From CAMLOF01 sp041913045 (lineage in GTDB: Bacteria > Pseudomonadota > Gammaproteobacteria > Burkholderiales > Burkholderiaceae_C): 64,000 nt of DNA. Below the pieces are notes generated by a model. The model was not told where the DNA came from. It searched no databases and saw only the letters and a list, made by a program, of their open reading frames with translations. The translations under genes were made by a program, and so were the position numbers. Of this stretch, positions 24,483 through 33,578 are shown piece by piece. Each line of letters opens with the position of its first letter. Position 1 is the stretch's first letter. The stretch lies in assembly GCA_041913045.1 (NCBI GenBank), contig JAYSGB010000005.1, forward strand, positions 90,299 to 154,298. The letters are read 5' to 3'.

Positions 24483-26620
24483 CAGGTCATCCCGTCCAGG
24501 AACGGATGGACCACGTCCCCCGGCAACGCCGTTGCGGCCGCGGCACGTAGGGTCGGTAGATCGATCTCCGAGCGCCCAAACCGGTCCACCTCGGCATTGA
24601 AGGCCGTCAGGCGCGAACGCGCAGCGCTATCGATGCGCAACAGGCAGTTCATCCGATGCCGGAGGATTCGCATGATCAGCGGGCGCGAGAACGGACCATG
24701 TGCGAACAGCACGGCATCCCGGATGTAGCCGGGCACTACGGCTTGGTGATCTAGCGTCTGCGCGAGCAAGATAGCGAACCATCCCTTGCCTTCTTGCTCG
24801 GCCATCGTCAAGGTACGGTAGCCACTCTGATGGATAAGGCCCGACCGAAGGTCGGTCGTTGCCTGCGTGATCGTCGCTGGCACCTTGTAGACCTTATTGA
24901 CGATACTTACGAGGGCTTCATGATTGCCCGCTCCTACCAGATCAACCTCGAAGGTATGCGTTGCGTAGAAGCTCCGCACCCAGGCGTTGCCCGCGCCAAA
25001 TGCGTCCAAATCGATCTTCCGCTGCGCCCCGGCCGCTTGCGAGCCGAGCGCCTTTCGCTTCCTGGCGGCCAAGCCGTCGCCATCCGCCGGATTTGGAGTG
25101 GTGTCGAAGAAGGTCGTGTCTAGGTCCGTGACGATCGCACACCGCTTGCGAATTCGGTTGTCGTGGAACAGAACTGCCACGTTCTTAAACCCGGTGCTGC
25201 GGATATTGATGACACTTAGCCCCAACTCGTCCACGCTCAGGCCCAAGACCTGTTTCACGAACGCAGGGATCAGGATTTCTTCCGCGTCCCCTTCTACCAG
25301 GATCACACTCTTGGCGAATAGCAGGTTGCTCCGCACCGCGTCCAGGTATCGCTGGATACTCGTCACTTGCGTAGGGTCCAGCCCGGTCGCTGGCTGATAG
25401 GCCTCACAGAAAGCGCCCCGCCGCCCCAGGATGTTTACGTTGCGCACATTGCAGACCTCGGAAATGTGCGTGGAGTGCGTCGTGTAGATCACCTGGGCAT
25501 CGTTGTAGGCGATGCGATCGAACAGCGTCTTCTGTATATGGGTGTGGATATGTGCTTCGGGCTCTTCGATGAGCAGGAAGTTTGCGATCGCCATCTTCTC
25601 GCGCTGGTATTTGAACTCCAGCAGCTTGAGGGTCAAATAGATCAGATTGGCGCCGCCAAGGCTGAGCTCGTTGATCGTCCCTTCGTACCCGTCATCCGAC
25701 TCCCCGACAAAAAGACGCAGCGACTGAAACAGCTGCTCCGCTTCCTCGGGCAGGTCTGATCGAATCGACAATGACGTTGGGGAGTAGGTTTCGCCTGCGG
25801 TGTCCTTGATCGTCTGGCGAATATGCTTGCGCACCGACTGCACGTCATCGAGGCCTTCGATAGCGCCATTGAGATCGCGCACCTTGTCCATGATGGGGAC
25901 GAGGGAGGCTGCGTCGATCTCACCGCTCTTGCTTTTGAGCAGGGTGAGCAGCGGATTGGTGCGGTTGTTGTGAAACTCGGCCACGACGTCGCGCAGCGCC
26001 TGGATGAAGGTGAGTGACACCTCCTTGGTGACCGACAGAAACCCGGGCACCTTAGCCCCAAGTTCAGGAAACTCGGTTTCGTCGTTGAAGACACAACGGT
26101 CGAAATCTCCGACGATCTTTTCGTACACCGCAGGATCACTGAAATCAGCGCTGCTTCGGCCGGTGAAGATGGTCTCGTAATCGTTGATCGTGATGCCGTC
26201 CCTGATGGCATTCAACTCCGCAAAGGCAAAGTCATCGAGGGTCGCCAGCTTCATCCGGATCTCCTTCTTGGGCCGGAAGATCAGGTTGTAGGTGGCCTTG
26301 GAAATCGGTCCGGCGTGGATTCCGGCTGTGCCGTGCAGGAACAGTGCCTGGACCGCTTCATCGGGGCTGAGGTCCTCGAACTCCACACTGATGATAATCC
26401 AGTGGCCCTTCCACTGAGCCAGCGCTCGGCTGAAATCGGACTCTTCCAGCCGATTTGCGGCGCGGATCATGTTGTCGTCCAGCAAGAGTCGGATGGCGCG
26501 GAGGATATTGGACTTGCCCGCGCCGTTCTCTCCAATGATGGTGTTGACGCCGCGCTGAAACGTCAAACTGGTGTTCTTGAAGTTTCGGTAATTGACCAGT
26601 GTGAGTTTGGAGATGTGCAT
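24482..26620 (-). CDS. gajA: OLD-family ATPase/TOPRIM nuclease, Gabija GajA-like
   Basis: 712 residues. ABC-type ATPase: Walker A GENGAGKSN (30-38), signature LSLGGANLIYL (about 319-329), Walker B FLLIEEPEAHIH (about 348-359) and H-loop YTTHSTHIS. TOPRIM: SVILVEGDAEEIL (about 438-450) and CAIVTDLDTTFFD (about 494-506). This is the class-2 OLD arrangement next to a UvrD-like helicase, i.e. Gabija. It is about 130 residues longer than the studied GajA, mainly at the C-terminus. It nicks or cuts DNA when nucleotide levels fall in the known system. The gene sits 71 bases after the SH3-like protein gene on the same strand. Confidence 0.85.
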   Translation of the reverse strand: MHISKLTLVNYRNFKNTSLTFQRGVNTIIGENGAGKSNILRAIRLLLDDNMIRAANRLEESDFSRALAQWKGHWIIISVEFEDLSPDEAVQALFLHGTAGIHAGPISKATYNLIFRPKKEIRMKLATLDDFAFAELNAIRDGITINDYETIFTGRSSADFSDPAVYEKIVGDFDRCVFNDETEFPELGAKVPGFLSVTKEVSLTFIQALRDVVAEFHNNRTNPLLTLLKSKSGEIDAASLVPIMDKVRDLNGAIEGLDDVQSVRKHIRQTIKDTAGETYSPTSLSIRSDLPEEAEQLFQSLRLFVGESDDGYEGTINELSLGGANLIYLTLKLLEFKYQREKMAIANFLLIEEPEAHIHTHIQKTLFDRIAYNDAQVIYTTHSTHISEVCNVRNVNILGRRGAFCEAYQPATGLDPTQVTSIQRYLDAVRSNLLFAKSVILVEGDAEEILIPAFVKQVLGLSVDELGLSVINIRSTGFKNVAVLFHDNRIRKRCAIVTDLDTTFFDTTPNPADGDGLAARKRKALGSQAAGAQRKIDLDAFGAGNAWVRSFYATHTFEVDLVGAGNHEALVSIVNKVYKVPATITQATTDLRSGLIHQSGYRTLTMAEQEGKGWFAILLAQTLDHQAVVPGYIRDAVLFAHGPFSRPLIMRILRHRMNCLLRIDSAARSRLTAFNAEVDRFGRSEIDLPTLRAAAATALPGDVVHPFLDGMT

Positions 26621-26691
26621 GTCTTTGGCCTTCGTGGTCCCTGGGGCGCCAGTGGCTATTTGTAAGCTATCAGCCTAACCCGCTTCGCGGT

Positions 26692-27807
26692 CTACTTGAA
26701 CTTCTCCAGGTAGCGCGAGAAAACCCAGCCCTGAATCTCAACACCTGCGTCCTTGTCAGCCCACACCACAAGGGTGAAGTCCCGCTCGGTCTTCACCACG
26801 CGCACGACGTTGCCGAACTTCAGGCGTGCGAGTTCAGGCGAGTTGGCACGCGGGTTCATGCGGACGCTGACCACCTTGCCCGAGATGAACCGCTGGTCGG
26901 CCAGCAACTCCGGGACGCTCACCGCAGCCTTGGCGGCTTCCTTGACGTTCTTTGTCGCCTCCTGCGGGCTCTGAGCGGGCACAGCCGTCATGTAGGTCAT
27001 GACGGCAACACTTATCGCGGTGCTCACGACCCCAGCGTAGATGTGATTTAAGAGGGTGCGGAAGTGCACCCACAGGAACAGCCGCACGAACGGGTTCGGG
27101 TGGGCTTCCACCGCCTTGGCAATTTGTTCCGTCGCCGCCTGGAAGTCCGCCTGTTCGGATGCCGTCTGGGCGATGTCCTCAACCTGCGCCTCGGCCTCAC
27201 GTAGGTCCTCTTCCGACTCGCCCATTTGGCTGAAGTCGATGTCTCGGAATGTGGCGAAGATGTTGTCGAAGGACTTGCGAGCAGCTTCTATGGTGCTCAG
27301 CGCAGGATTCGCCTGCTCTAGCTGGCGCGCGTAGTCGGCGGTAGCCATTCCGCCTAGTGCCTGGCGCTGCATTTGCTCCAGCAGGCGCTCGTACGACGAC
27401 GTCTTGGGCATGGCATCCTCGAGCATCTTTGCGGTCAAGCTGCCGCTCAGACCAATGGTCCGCTTGAACGCTTCCGTGTCTGAACTGAACAGGCCGATGG
27501 CTGACGTCTTTGGAAAGTATGCGTCCATCAGCCGCTGTACTTGTTTGGTCGCAGTCTCTTGCTCCATCATCTGGTGGATAAGGCTTGAGTCGCCGATAGA
27601 CTTCAGCATGTCGCGCAGTTGCTGGTCGGGCGAGTAGCGCCGAATCTCCACCTCAATGTTCTTGAAGTGGTTGTATCCACTTAGCTGGTTGAGTACTTTC
27701 TGGATGTCCCGGAACGGCCTCATCTGCCGGTCCAAGTCCTCCTGAAGCTTTTGCAGGGCTGTTTTCCGCGGGCGCTCCGGCGGCTCGGCGAGATTTGAGA
27801 TGTCCAT
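26692..27807 (-). CDS. Membrane protein with C-terminal SH3-like domain, upstream of Gabija genes
   Basis: 371 residues from the ATG at 27807; a GTG 12 codons upstream is an alternative. An N-terminal soluble region (about 1-240) is helical and rich in charged residues. One transmembrane segment lies at about 254-276 (YAGVVSTAISVAVMTYM). The C-terminus (about 303-371) looks like a bacterial SH3 domain: VVSVRMNPRANS, LKFGNVVRVVKTERD, GWVFSRYLEKF. I do not recognise the protein as a named family. It lies 71 bases upstream of gajA on the same strand with no terminator visible between, so it may belong to the same operon. Confidence 0.65.
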   Translation of the reverse strand: MDISNLAEPPERPRKTALQKLQEDLDRQMRPFRDIQKVLNQLSGYNHFKNIEVEIRRYSPDQQLRDMLKSIGDSSLIHQMMEQETATKQVQRLMDAYFPKTSAIGLFSSDTEAFKRTIGLSGSLTAKMLEDAMPKTSSYERLLEQMQRQALGGMATADYARQLEQANPALSTIEAARKSFDNIFATFRDIDFSQMGESEEDLREAEAQVEDIAQTASEQADFQAATEQIAKAVEAHPNPFVRLFLWVHFRTLLNHIYAGVVSTAISVAVMTYMTAVPAQSPQEATKNVKEAAKAAVSVPELLADQRFISGKVVSVRMNPRANSPELARLKFGNVVRVVKTERDFTLVVWADKDAGVEIQGWVFSRYLEKFK

Positions 27808-28126
27808 CCCACCATTCTGCCGAAAACGTGTTTTCCGAGGCACGCCGAATGCGCCTAAAGGACCATAGCACCTACAACCGAACGCCCATTGCTGTTCAAG
27901 GGGAGGAAGACGGCCTTAGGAGCCGTCTGGCAACGACTGGTTTCACCGCTAAACAGGCACAGGGGCCCTCGTCGAGTTTCGTGCCCCTGGCCTTGTCAGC
28001 TACGCCGTCAACTCAAGACGACATCCTTATCGCACTGTAACGTGTTGGAGTGAGTGCCAAGAACGCTATACCGGACAGCGATGGCCGCATACCGTTTTAC
28101 AGGTCGACGCAACGATGATTTCATCA

Positions 28127-28732
28127 TCAACGTGGAAGCTGGCTTGTCCCAAACAGTCTACAGCGATCTACGTCATTGCCTGAGGCACGCTGAGTTCCTT
28201 TGGCCAAGTACAGCAAGTTCTCTCGAAGCGCTTCACGCTTCCGAATGTCGTGTCGATCAATCTGGCCAGTACCAATACCATGGCCATATCGCTCGTGCTT
28301 TGACTTGTCAGCGTTGCTGTTCCAGTAAGAGCCTTTTCCTTTTGTGATGACGTTCTCCCAATACTCACCAATTCGCTGTGCAATGTAGATGTCTGCACGA
28401 TGTTCGCCTGAGTAGTAGATCAGCAGGTGCATGTGCAGTCCTCCAGATTTGCCTCCTTCTTCGATTTTCCAGACAGTGGCGTCAATTCCTTGCAGGAGTT
28501 CGTTATGTCTGAGGTTCCCGAAGAGCCGCGCTTTGTCACGTCGTATGTCGTCAAGAGTGACAGCCGCCATGTATTCAGGTTTGTATGCCAAGGTGAGGAC
28601 CAAAATTAGGTATCTGGAGTGTGCTTGATACATGGCTTCATCGAGTTGTATCACGCGATGCGTGTTCTGAAGTTCTTTGCGAGTGACAGGTTGATTTCTT
28701 TTTGATGAATAGGTTTCGATAAAGTGTGGCAT
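28127..28732 (-). CDS. Inovirus Gp2/YfjJ-like replication protein
   Basis: 201 residues from the ATG at 28732, chosen for GGAG 6 bases upstream; an ATG at 28786 lacks a ribosome site. SRYLILVLTLAYKPEYM, SGGLHMHLLIYYSG and IGEYWENVITKGKGSYW match the YagK/YfjJ C-terminal domain (PF11726) family, found as inovirus Gp2-like proteins on islands. The His-x-His in GLHMHLLI resembles the metal-binding part of an HUH nuclease. It probably acts in replication of the island or a satellite. A related protein lies 0.9 kb upstream. Confidence 0.75.
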   Translation of the reverse strand: MPHFIETYSSKRNQPVTRKELQNTHRVIQLDEAMYQAHSRYLILVLTLAYKPEYMAAVTLDDIRRDKARLFGNLRHNELLQGIDATVWKIEEGGKSGGLHMHLLIYYSGEHRADIYIAQRIGEYWENVITKGKGSYWNSNADKSKHERYGHGIGTGQIDRHDIRKREALRENLLYLAKGTQRASGNDVDRCRLFGTSQLPR

Positions 28733-29613
28733 GAATTTCTCCAGTCGGTTCAGGGTGGGCTGGAGAGAAAGACGGAGTAGATGCATTTATGATGATCGCA
28801 GGTTCGATCAGTCTAGATGATGCTCGGTGATCGGTATCGGTGCATCCTATGACGCATCGAACTTCCTTGGATACTTGTTTTATAGCTACATAAGTAGTTC
28901 TATAAATATCTTATTCCATAAGAAGCAATGTGAGTCGTCTCTAGAACTTATGCGAATGCTTAATATTTTTTTAATGACTTCGCTGGCATGCTGCATTTTT
29001 CTCTCCATATGATGTACGGAGTTAGGGGAAAATGTACTTCAATTGTCACTCTCTTGAATTTCAGTGGGATGTGGGGTGCGACTAAATCGGTTTGGTTGGT
29101 CCTTTGCACTCGGATCTGTCCGATGGCGACTGGTCCTTGTCTGGTTATGCTAGCGTCACGAATTGGCTGCTGAAGATGCACAGTGCATGCCTATGCTCCA
29201 CCGTATAGCTTCTCCCGGCTTTTAAAGTGAACGTACTTGTAGCGTAACGCGTAGAGCGTGAACGAGTAGATGCCTTTAGGTTGCAAGCTTGGTGCGCACT
29301 GATTGTCATGGTCAAGTTCAGTCGATCGACATGGTGTCGACCAAGCTTGCCGAGGTGTATTACGTCGTTTCGGCATAGGGCCTCCACGGGCATGTCGAAT
29401 CCTCTACAGATACCAGTACGCATTGGACCGGCAATGGCTACAGCTTTGCCGTCTTGGCCCCCGCAGGGGGAGGAGATCGCCTCCAAGAGCGAGATCAGTG
29501 ATCTTTAAAAATCATAGACTTAGCTATTTCGGCTACTGATTTTCACTGTGTCGATACGCTAACCGCGAGCGCAGCAGAACGCAAAACCCCATCCCACTTG
29601 GGCAAGTGGTCAA
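28733..29613. other. AT-rich gap between two replication-type genes
   Basis: About 880 bases with no supported gene. It is clearly poorer in GC than the core. It contains an 11-bp inverted repeat enclosing a palindrome (29283-29350), listed separately, and several short open frames that do not resemble proteins. It could hold a replication origin or a decayed gene. Confidence 0.5.
29283..29350. repeat. Inverted repeat with internal palindrome, possible origin element
   Basis: GCAAGCTTGGT (29283-29293) and ACCAAGCTTGC (29340-29350) are a perfect 11-bp inverted repeat with a 46-base spacer; the spacer holds the palindrome GTCGATCGAC (29321-29330). It lies between two Gp2/YfjJ-like genes. Such structured sites can serve rolling-circle type replication or regulation, but no nick site is known here. 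Confidence 0.5.
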
Positions 29614-30720
29614 TTAAGCCCGCCACTGAGGCATACCGAAGAATTTGCCTTTCGGTTGGTTCCTTACACGAACCAACATGTGAAGCAAAGCCATGCACTC
29701 GATCGACTGCCTGAGTTTCTTGATTTTTCGCGACTCATCAACCTTCACGCGCTCAAATGCTAGGCCTGTGTAGGGAGCCTTGCTGGCCGGATGCAACCGA
29801 TAGCGACCGTAGCCTTTTGTTGCTTGCGAGACCCAGTACGCACCAATTTCGTGGGCGTGAATCTGCAAGTATGGGTGGTCCTTACTTGCCGCAATGCTGT
29901 TGAATAGCAAAGTCACGCGAAGCCCATAACCTTCGTGAAGATGAGGCTCAACCGACCATACATATCCTGGCTTGTGAGGAAAAAGTGAAGGCTTTCTTGT
30001 GAAGCCGTTGAATAAGGTTTCACGGCACTTACTCAAGTGGCGTAGGTAATCTTTTTGTTCTTGTTCTGTTGTGGCAGTTAAGTTGAATGGTTCTCTTGTG
30101 TGAAAGAATGTGAAGTGCAGAGTTGATACATCACGGTTCGTTAGTATGTAGTTGTCTAGATAGCTAGATATATTTTCTTGGTTCTCGATGCGGCTATGGC
30201 GCCAGTTGTGGTGTTCAGCACGTAGCGTTTTGTGTGTATGGATTGATCGATGAAAAATGGTGAAGAAGTCGTTCAGTGTTTCTATGTGCTCTTTCGGGTT
30301 TTGATGATACTGATCTAGGTTGACAGAGATTTGGCTAGCTTTATGGTGCAAGTATGTCTCAAAGAAAAGCTCCAGCTGAGGGGCATATGTGAGATGTGGG
30401 GAGTACGCTTTGCGTGCTATGACAATGTCTCGAAAGAACGATGCCAGCCTGTGTGCTTCCGGTGCATGCTCACCAAAGAAGGTCGCGCTATCCAGGCGAG
30501 TTGTCGCGAGCGGTGTTTTGATTAAGGCAGAGATGAAGTTGTCCAAGCGGATAAGGCAATAAATATCGAGTTCGTGTTGAGTGCTAAGCTGCTGTTCAGG
30601 GGGAGGTCTTTCGGTGAGCGTCTGCCTGACGTATTGAGGGAGATCGGGTGGGAGGTCGACGTTTTTCTTTGGCATAGACCAGTACCAGGTTGTGGGTGTG
30701 TTGCTCCCGTGGATCGGCAT
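29614..30720 (-). CDS. Divergent Gp2/YfjJ-like protein lacking the His-x-His motif
   Basis: 368 residues from the ATG at 30720; MPKK at 30675 is another possible start. The C-terminal part aligns by eye with the neighbour at 28127-28732: VWSVEPHLHEGYGLRVTLLF against VWKIEEGGKSGGLHMHLLIY, and EIGAYWVSQATKGYGRY against RIGEYWENVITKGKGSY. The neighbour's HMH is RVT here, so metal binding is probably lost. The N-terminal 200 residues are Leu/His rich with no recognised domain. It follows the DUF3987 gene by 22 bases on the same strand. Confidence 0.6.
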   Translation of the reverse strand: MPIHGSNTPTTWYWSMPKKNVDLPPDLPQYVRQTLTERPPPEQQLSTQHELDIYCLIRLDNFISALIKTPLATTRLDSATFFGEHAPEAHRLASFFRDIVIARKAYSPHLTYAPQLELFFETYLHHKASQISVNLDQYHQNPKEHIETLNDFFTIFHRSIHTHKTLRAEHHNWRHSRIENQENISSYLDNYILTNRDVSTLHFTFFHTREPFNLTATTEQEQKDYLRHLSKCRETLFNGFTRKPSLFPHKPGYVWSVEPHLHEGYGLRVTLLFNSIAASKDHPYLQIHAHEIGAYWVSQATKGYGRYRLHPASKAPYTGLAFERVKVDESRKIKKLRQSIECMALLHMLVRVRNQPKGKFFGMPQWRA

Positions 30721-30742
30721 GACCAACGGGAGTAGCGTTTCT

Positions 30743-32122
30743 TCAGATGTGTCGCAACGGAAGAGGCGGACTGAACGGCAATTCCAGCAAGATGTTGCGC
30801 CGCCCGTTAATAGTGCGGAAGCTGATAGTTGCGCGACGAGATCCGCACAGTACCCGTATGGCTTCCTTCATGCGTGTCTTCGTCCAACCGAGGTTTGGCG
30901 CTGTTGCTACCAAGTCCGATTGGCGCATGGAATGGACCCCCTGGTTTCTCAACTCGTTCTCCAAGGTTTCTGCGTCAAGTTCCGCTTGCGGTACAGGTGG
31001 AGGCAACTGAGGTGGGAAAACGGCATCAAGCCAGCAATGCAATATGAAGTTGGCGATGACGCACGCGCGAGTCATGGTGTCAGCCGTGACTGGTCCGCTG
31101 TATTCTTCATAGACGTGCATGCAGCCAGCAATACGACGCGTGTTGGATGACAAGCGGATAGCCAACACCTTGGCCTCGTCTGGCCGCATGTAGCCACTGG
31201 CCCGGTTAATAAATCCTGCTGTTGCGTCCTGCAAGACTTGTGTAGCCTCGACCGAAACTTCAAGCACCGGGAGTTGATTGGGATCCAGCATCTCCATGTT
31301 ACGGCGGCCTTGCTCGATCAACTCGGTGATCCGCTTGTCGTATTGCAACAAGGCGGATTCAGGTTGTTGGCCTCCCGCCCCGGCTTCGGAAGAGTCCTTG
31401 CTTTCAATGATCAGAACACGGTAGAGGTAGCCGGAAGCCATCGCTTCGTCCCGGTACTTCTCGCGCCACTGATGAAAATAGAGGGCCTGAGTGTTCACGA
31501 GGATGGAAAAGGCGATGCTCTCTGGCGTCTTGTTGACGCGACCCTCCGCGATGTCGTCAACACGCGTGAATTCTGGTGGTTCGCCCTCGTACAGGTTGCT
31601 CAAGGTGTCGAAGGAGCGGCTGATGGCAGATTTGAAGAAAGTCCGCCCTTCATCTCGCCGGAGCTGCCCCCAGTTCATCCCTTGACGGATGGGCTTCATG
31701 AGTGCCGAAGGGGTGGTATCGCCAAAGGCCCAACTCCTATCCCAGCCCCGCATCGCGGCCAAAATGGGACGCTTGAAGCGGTCATGTGCCTCGGATTTTC
31801 CATTTAGAGGCCCACCCAGGAAGGTGATGTTCAGTGACAGGGGCAGGGTTTTTCCGTTGTGCCCGCGGACCTGAAAATTTCCTGCCGCTGCGAACGAAAC
31901 AAAGCCAAGCAAATTGGCTAATGCTGCCTCTTCTGTCGCACCTTTGTGGGCTACGAGTTCGCATAGTGTTTGAAACAGATGAGGCGTCAGCGCCGCAACA
32001 ACTTTCTTGGTCTCGGTGGTGCTGTTGACATACGGCCGCGCGAGTGCAGGGACGTTATCGGGTTGCCCGATGAGGCCGCCGTATGCGGGGTATGAGTTGG
32101 GGTGATGTTGAAGGGGATTCAT
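30743..32122 (-). CDS. DUF3987 domain protein (YfjI-like)
   Basis: 459 residues from the ATG at 32122, chosen because the longer frame starts without a ribosome site; the shorter start begins MNPLQHHPNSYPAYGG. Typical DUF3987 segments are LSLNITFLGGPLNGKSEAHD (a P-loop-like GGPLNGKS), FSILVNTQALYFHQWREKYR, and SGYLYRVLII. The family occurs next to primase/replication genes in phages and islands (E. coli CP4-57 YfjI) and has a degenerate ATPase look. The far C-terminus resembles a winged helix (LVATAPNLGWTKTRMKEAI). It probably acts in element replication. Confidence 0.82.
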   Translation of the reverse strand: MNPLQHHPNSYPAYGGLIGQPDNVPALARPYVNSTTETKKVVAALTPHLFQTLCELVAHKGATEEAALANLLGFVSFAAAGNFQVRGHNGKTLPLSLNITFLGGPLNGKSEAHDRFKRPILAAMRGWDRSWAFGDTTPSALMKPIRQGMNWGQLRRDEGRTFFKSAISRSFDTLSNLYEGEPPEFTRVDDIAEGRVNKTPESIAFSILVNTQALYFHQWREKYRDEAMASGYLYRVLIIESKDSSEAGAGGQQPESALLQYDKRITELIEQGRRNMEMLDPNQLPVLEVSVEATQVLQDATAGFINRASGYMRPDEAKVLAIRLSSNTRRIAGCMHVYEEYSGPVTADTMTRACVIANFILHCWLDAVFPPQLPPPVPQAELDAETLENELRNQGVHSMRQSDLVATAPNLGWTKTRMKEAIRVLCGSRRATISFRTINGRRNILLELPFSPPLPLRHI

Positions 32123-32236
32123 GTGTACTGGCTCTATGGGTACGCCGCACGCATAAGGTTTGCATGGCAGCGCACAGTGAACATGGCTGCCCAACAACCC
32201 AGTGGGGATGTTGGGCGATTTCCGTCAAGTTGCCGC

Positions 32237-32566
32237 TTACGATGCGGCGGGCAGCAGGGACGACGGCTTGGGGCTGCGAGCGTAGGTAGTCGTCAAGATG
32301 TCGCCGTGACGGGCCGCTTCCGCTTTGAGGAGTTCATTGAATTTCGCTGGCGACAGTTCGAGGCCGTGCTCCGCGAGTTTGTCGATCAATGTGCGTTTTG
32401 CCACTTTGCGATTCAAGGCGTCGCGAACGTGCGGGTACAGTTCGGCGAACTTTGTGGCTTTCACATCGCTTCGGCGCGGCTGCAGCACGTCAAGAGCAGC
32501 GGCAATAGTCGCGATGTCGGCGATGTTTGTTGCCTGAACCACCTGGGCATTTGTTCGATGTGTCAT
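32237..32566 (-). CDS. Small hypothetical protein of the island control block
   Basis: 109 residues. Its ATG overlaps the alpA stop by 4 bases (ATGA), so it is translated with that regulator. IADIATIAAALDVLQPRRSD, IRDALNRKVAKRTLIDKLAEHGLELSPAKFNELLKAEA (in shorter pieces: RTLIDKLAEHGLELS, AKFNELLKAE) suggests a helical, DNA- or protein-binding fold similar to small mobilisation or KfrA-like plasmid proteins. I do not assign a family. Confidence 0.6.
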   Translation of the reverse strand: MTHRTNAQVVQATNIADIATIAAALDVLQPRRSDVKATKFAELYPHVRDALNRKVAKRTLIDKLAEHGLELSPAKFNELLKAEAARHGDILTTTYARSPKPSSLLPAAS

Positions 32567-32829
32567 TGCTGTCCCCCCGTTTTCAACCCTGCCATCCAGG
32601 AGTTGATCTCCGAACTCCGCCAGCGTGCGGCAGCGACGGAGACTTTTCGGTTCTGTGGGAAGGTGCCCTTTTTCATCAGGGCGTAGACAGACGCGCGACT
32701 CAAGCCAACGATCTCCAGAACCTCCCCAAGCCTGAGGAGTCGGTCAGGCGGTACCGCGATCTCGGGGGTAATTTGCTCCACCGTACGAGGGGTGGCGATG
32801 TCGATGCTTTTCTTTTGCGCTTGGGGCAT
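32563..32829 (-). CDS. AlpA-family transcriptional regulator
   Basis: 88 residues from the ATG at 32829. The winged helix-turn-helix (about residues 28-75) has DRLLRLGEVLEIVGLSRAS, VYALMKKGTFPQNRKV and ARWRSSEINSWM, the AlpA/phage excisionase-like pattern. AlpA proteins activate integrase-linked excision genes in P4-like islands. It reads leftwards, so in an excised circle it would be divergent from int across the joined ends. It is coupled to the small protein downstream. Confidence 0.88.
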   Translation of the reverse strand: MPQAQKKSIDIATPRTVEQITPEIAVPPDRLLRLGEVLEIVGLSRASVYALMKKGTFPQNRKVSVAAARWRSSEINSWMAGLKTGGQQ

Positions 32830-33578
32830 GATATGGGCCTCAAAATAAAGTTTCTGAAGCGCAGCCAAACGCATCCGGGCGCTTGACTGCACGGTCTTTT
32901 TTCTGCAAAGAGTGGAGGATCAACGGCAACTCTCGCCTAGCTGTCGCACTAGACGGATTGTTGATCGTCAGCATCGGAAGTGATCTAGGCTGGAATCTAC
33001 TTTGACGCCAAGAATGTTGTCTGTTGCGTTGCTCGCTAATGAGCAAAAATGCTCATCACGACTTACGATCAACAAGGCTTTCGACATCTGTAGAGACAGA
33101 GGCTAAGTTGGTCATTGGCCTAGTAATGACGCAACGCATAGCGTGCTCTACAGAAAGATCAAACGAGGTTGATCTGTTGTCTCAGTCGAGAATCAATGAT
33201 TTGCAGACAGTCATCGCCATCTCGACAGTTCAAGCATACCTTAGCCGAACGCACATTTCAACAGCCCGCTTGGGTTGTCGCTTCCAAGTGGATGGGGCGG
33301 TCTAAGCAGAATAGCTTCTGTACGTCGATTTTTATCAATATTGAACTAATCTGGATTGAGCTAGACTTAGGTGTCTGTGCGAAGACAGTTAGTTACGTGG
33401 ACGCATGTTGTTGCGCATAGGCAACACTTTTGGGTTGGTAACCCTCGATCCTGAGAGTCAGCATTTCCTCTTTGCCAAGTAGGCATTCAAATCAGACAAA
33501 GCCTCCTCTGACTTTCGGGTGATTGCTGGAGAGTCACCAGAACTCCTGAGTTTGAATTTGATTCAGAATGAAGTAGCC
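32830..33578. other. Right-end noncoding region of island
   Basis: About 750 bases without a supported gene. It includes hairpins ATGAGCA-AAAA-TGCTCAT (33039-33056) and AGATCAA-ACGAGG-TTGATCT (33156-33175), which could be alpA operators or structures of the excision region. The base composition is AT-richer than the core. Confidence 0.5.

Noticed and set aside
29145..29486. Minus-strand frame of 113 codons in the AT-rich gap
   Set aside because: No ribosome site, no recognisable family, and it overlaps another frame with similar protein-like looks; could be a decayed gene at most.
33486..33494. TTCAAATC, shared with the tmRNA T loop, as attR
   Set aside because: An 8-base match is expected by chance in a region this size, and the flanks do not match.
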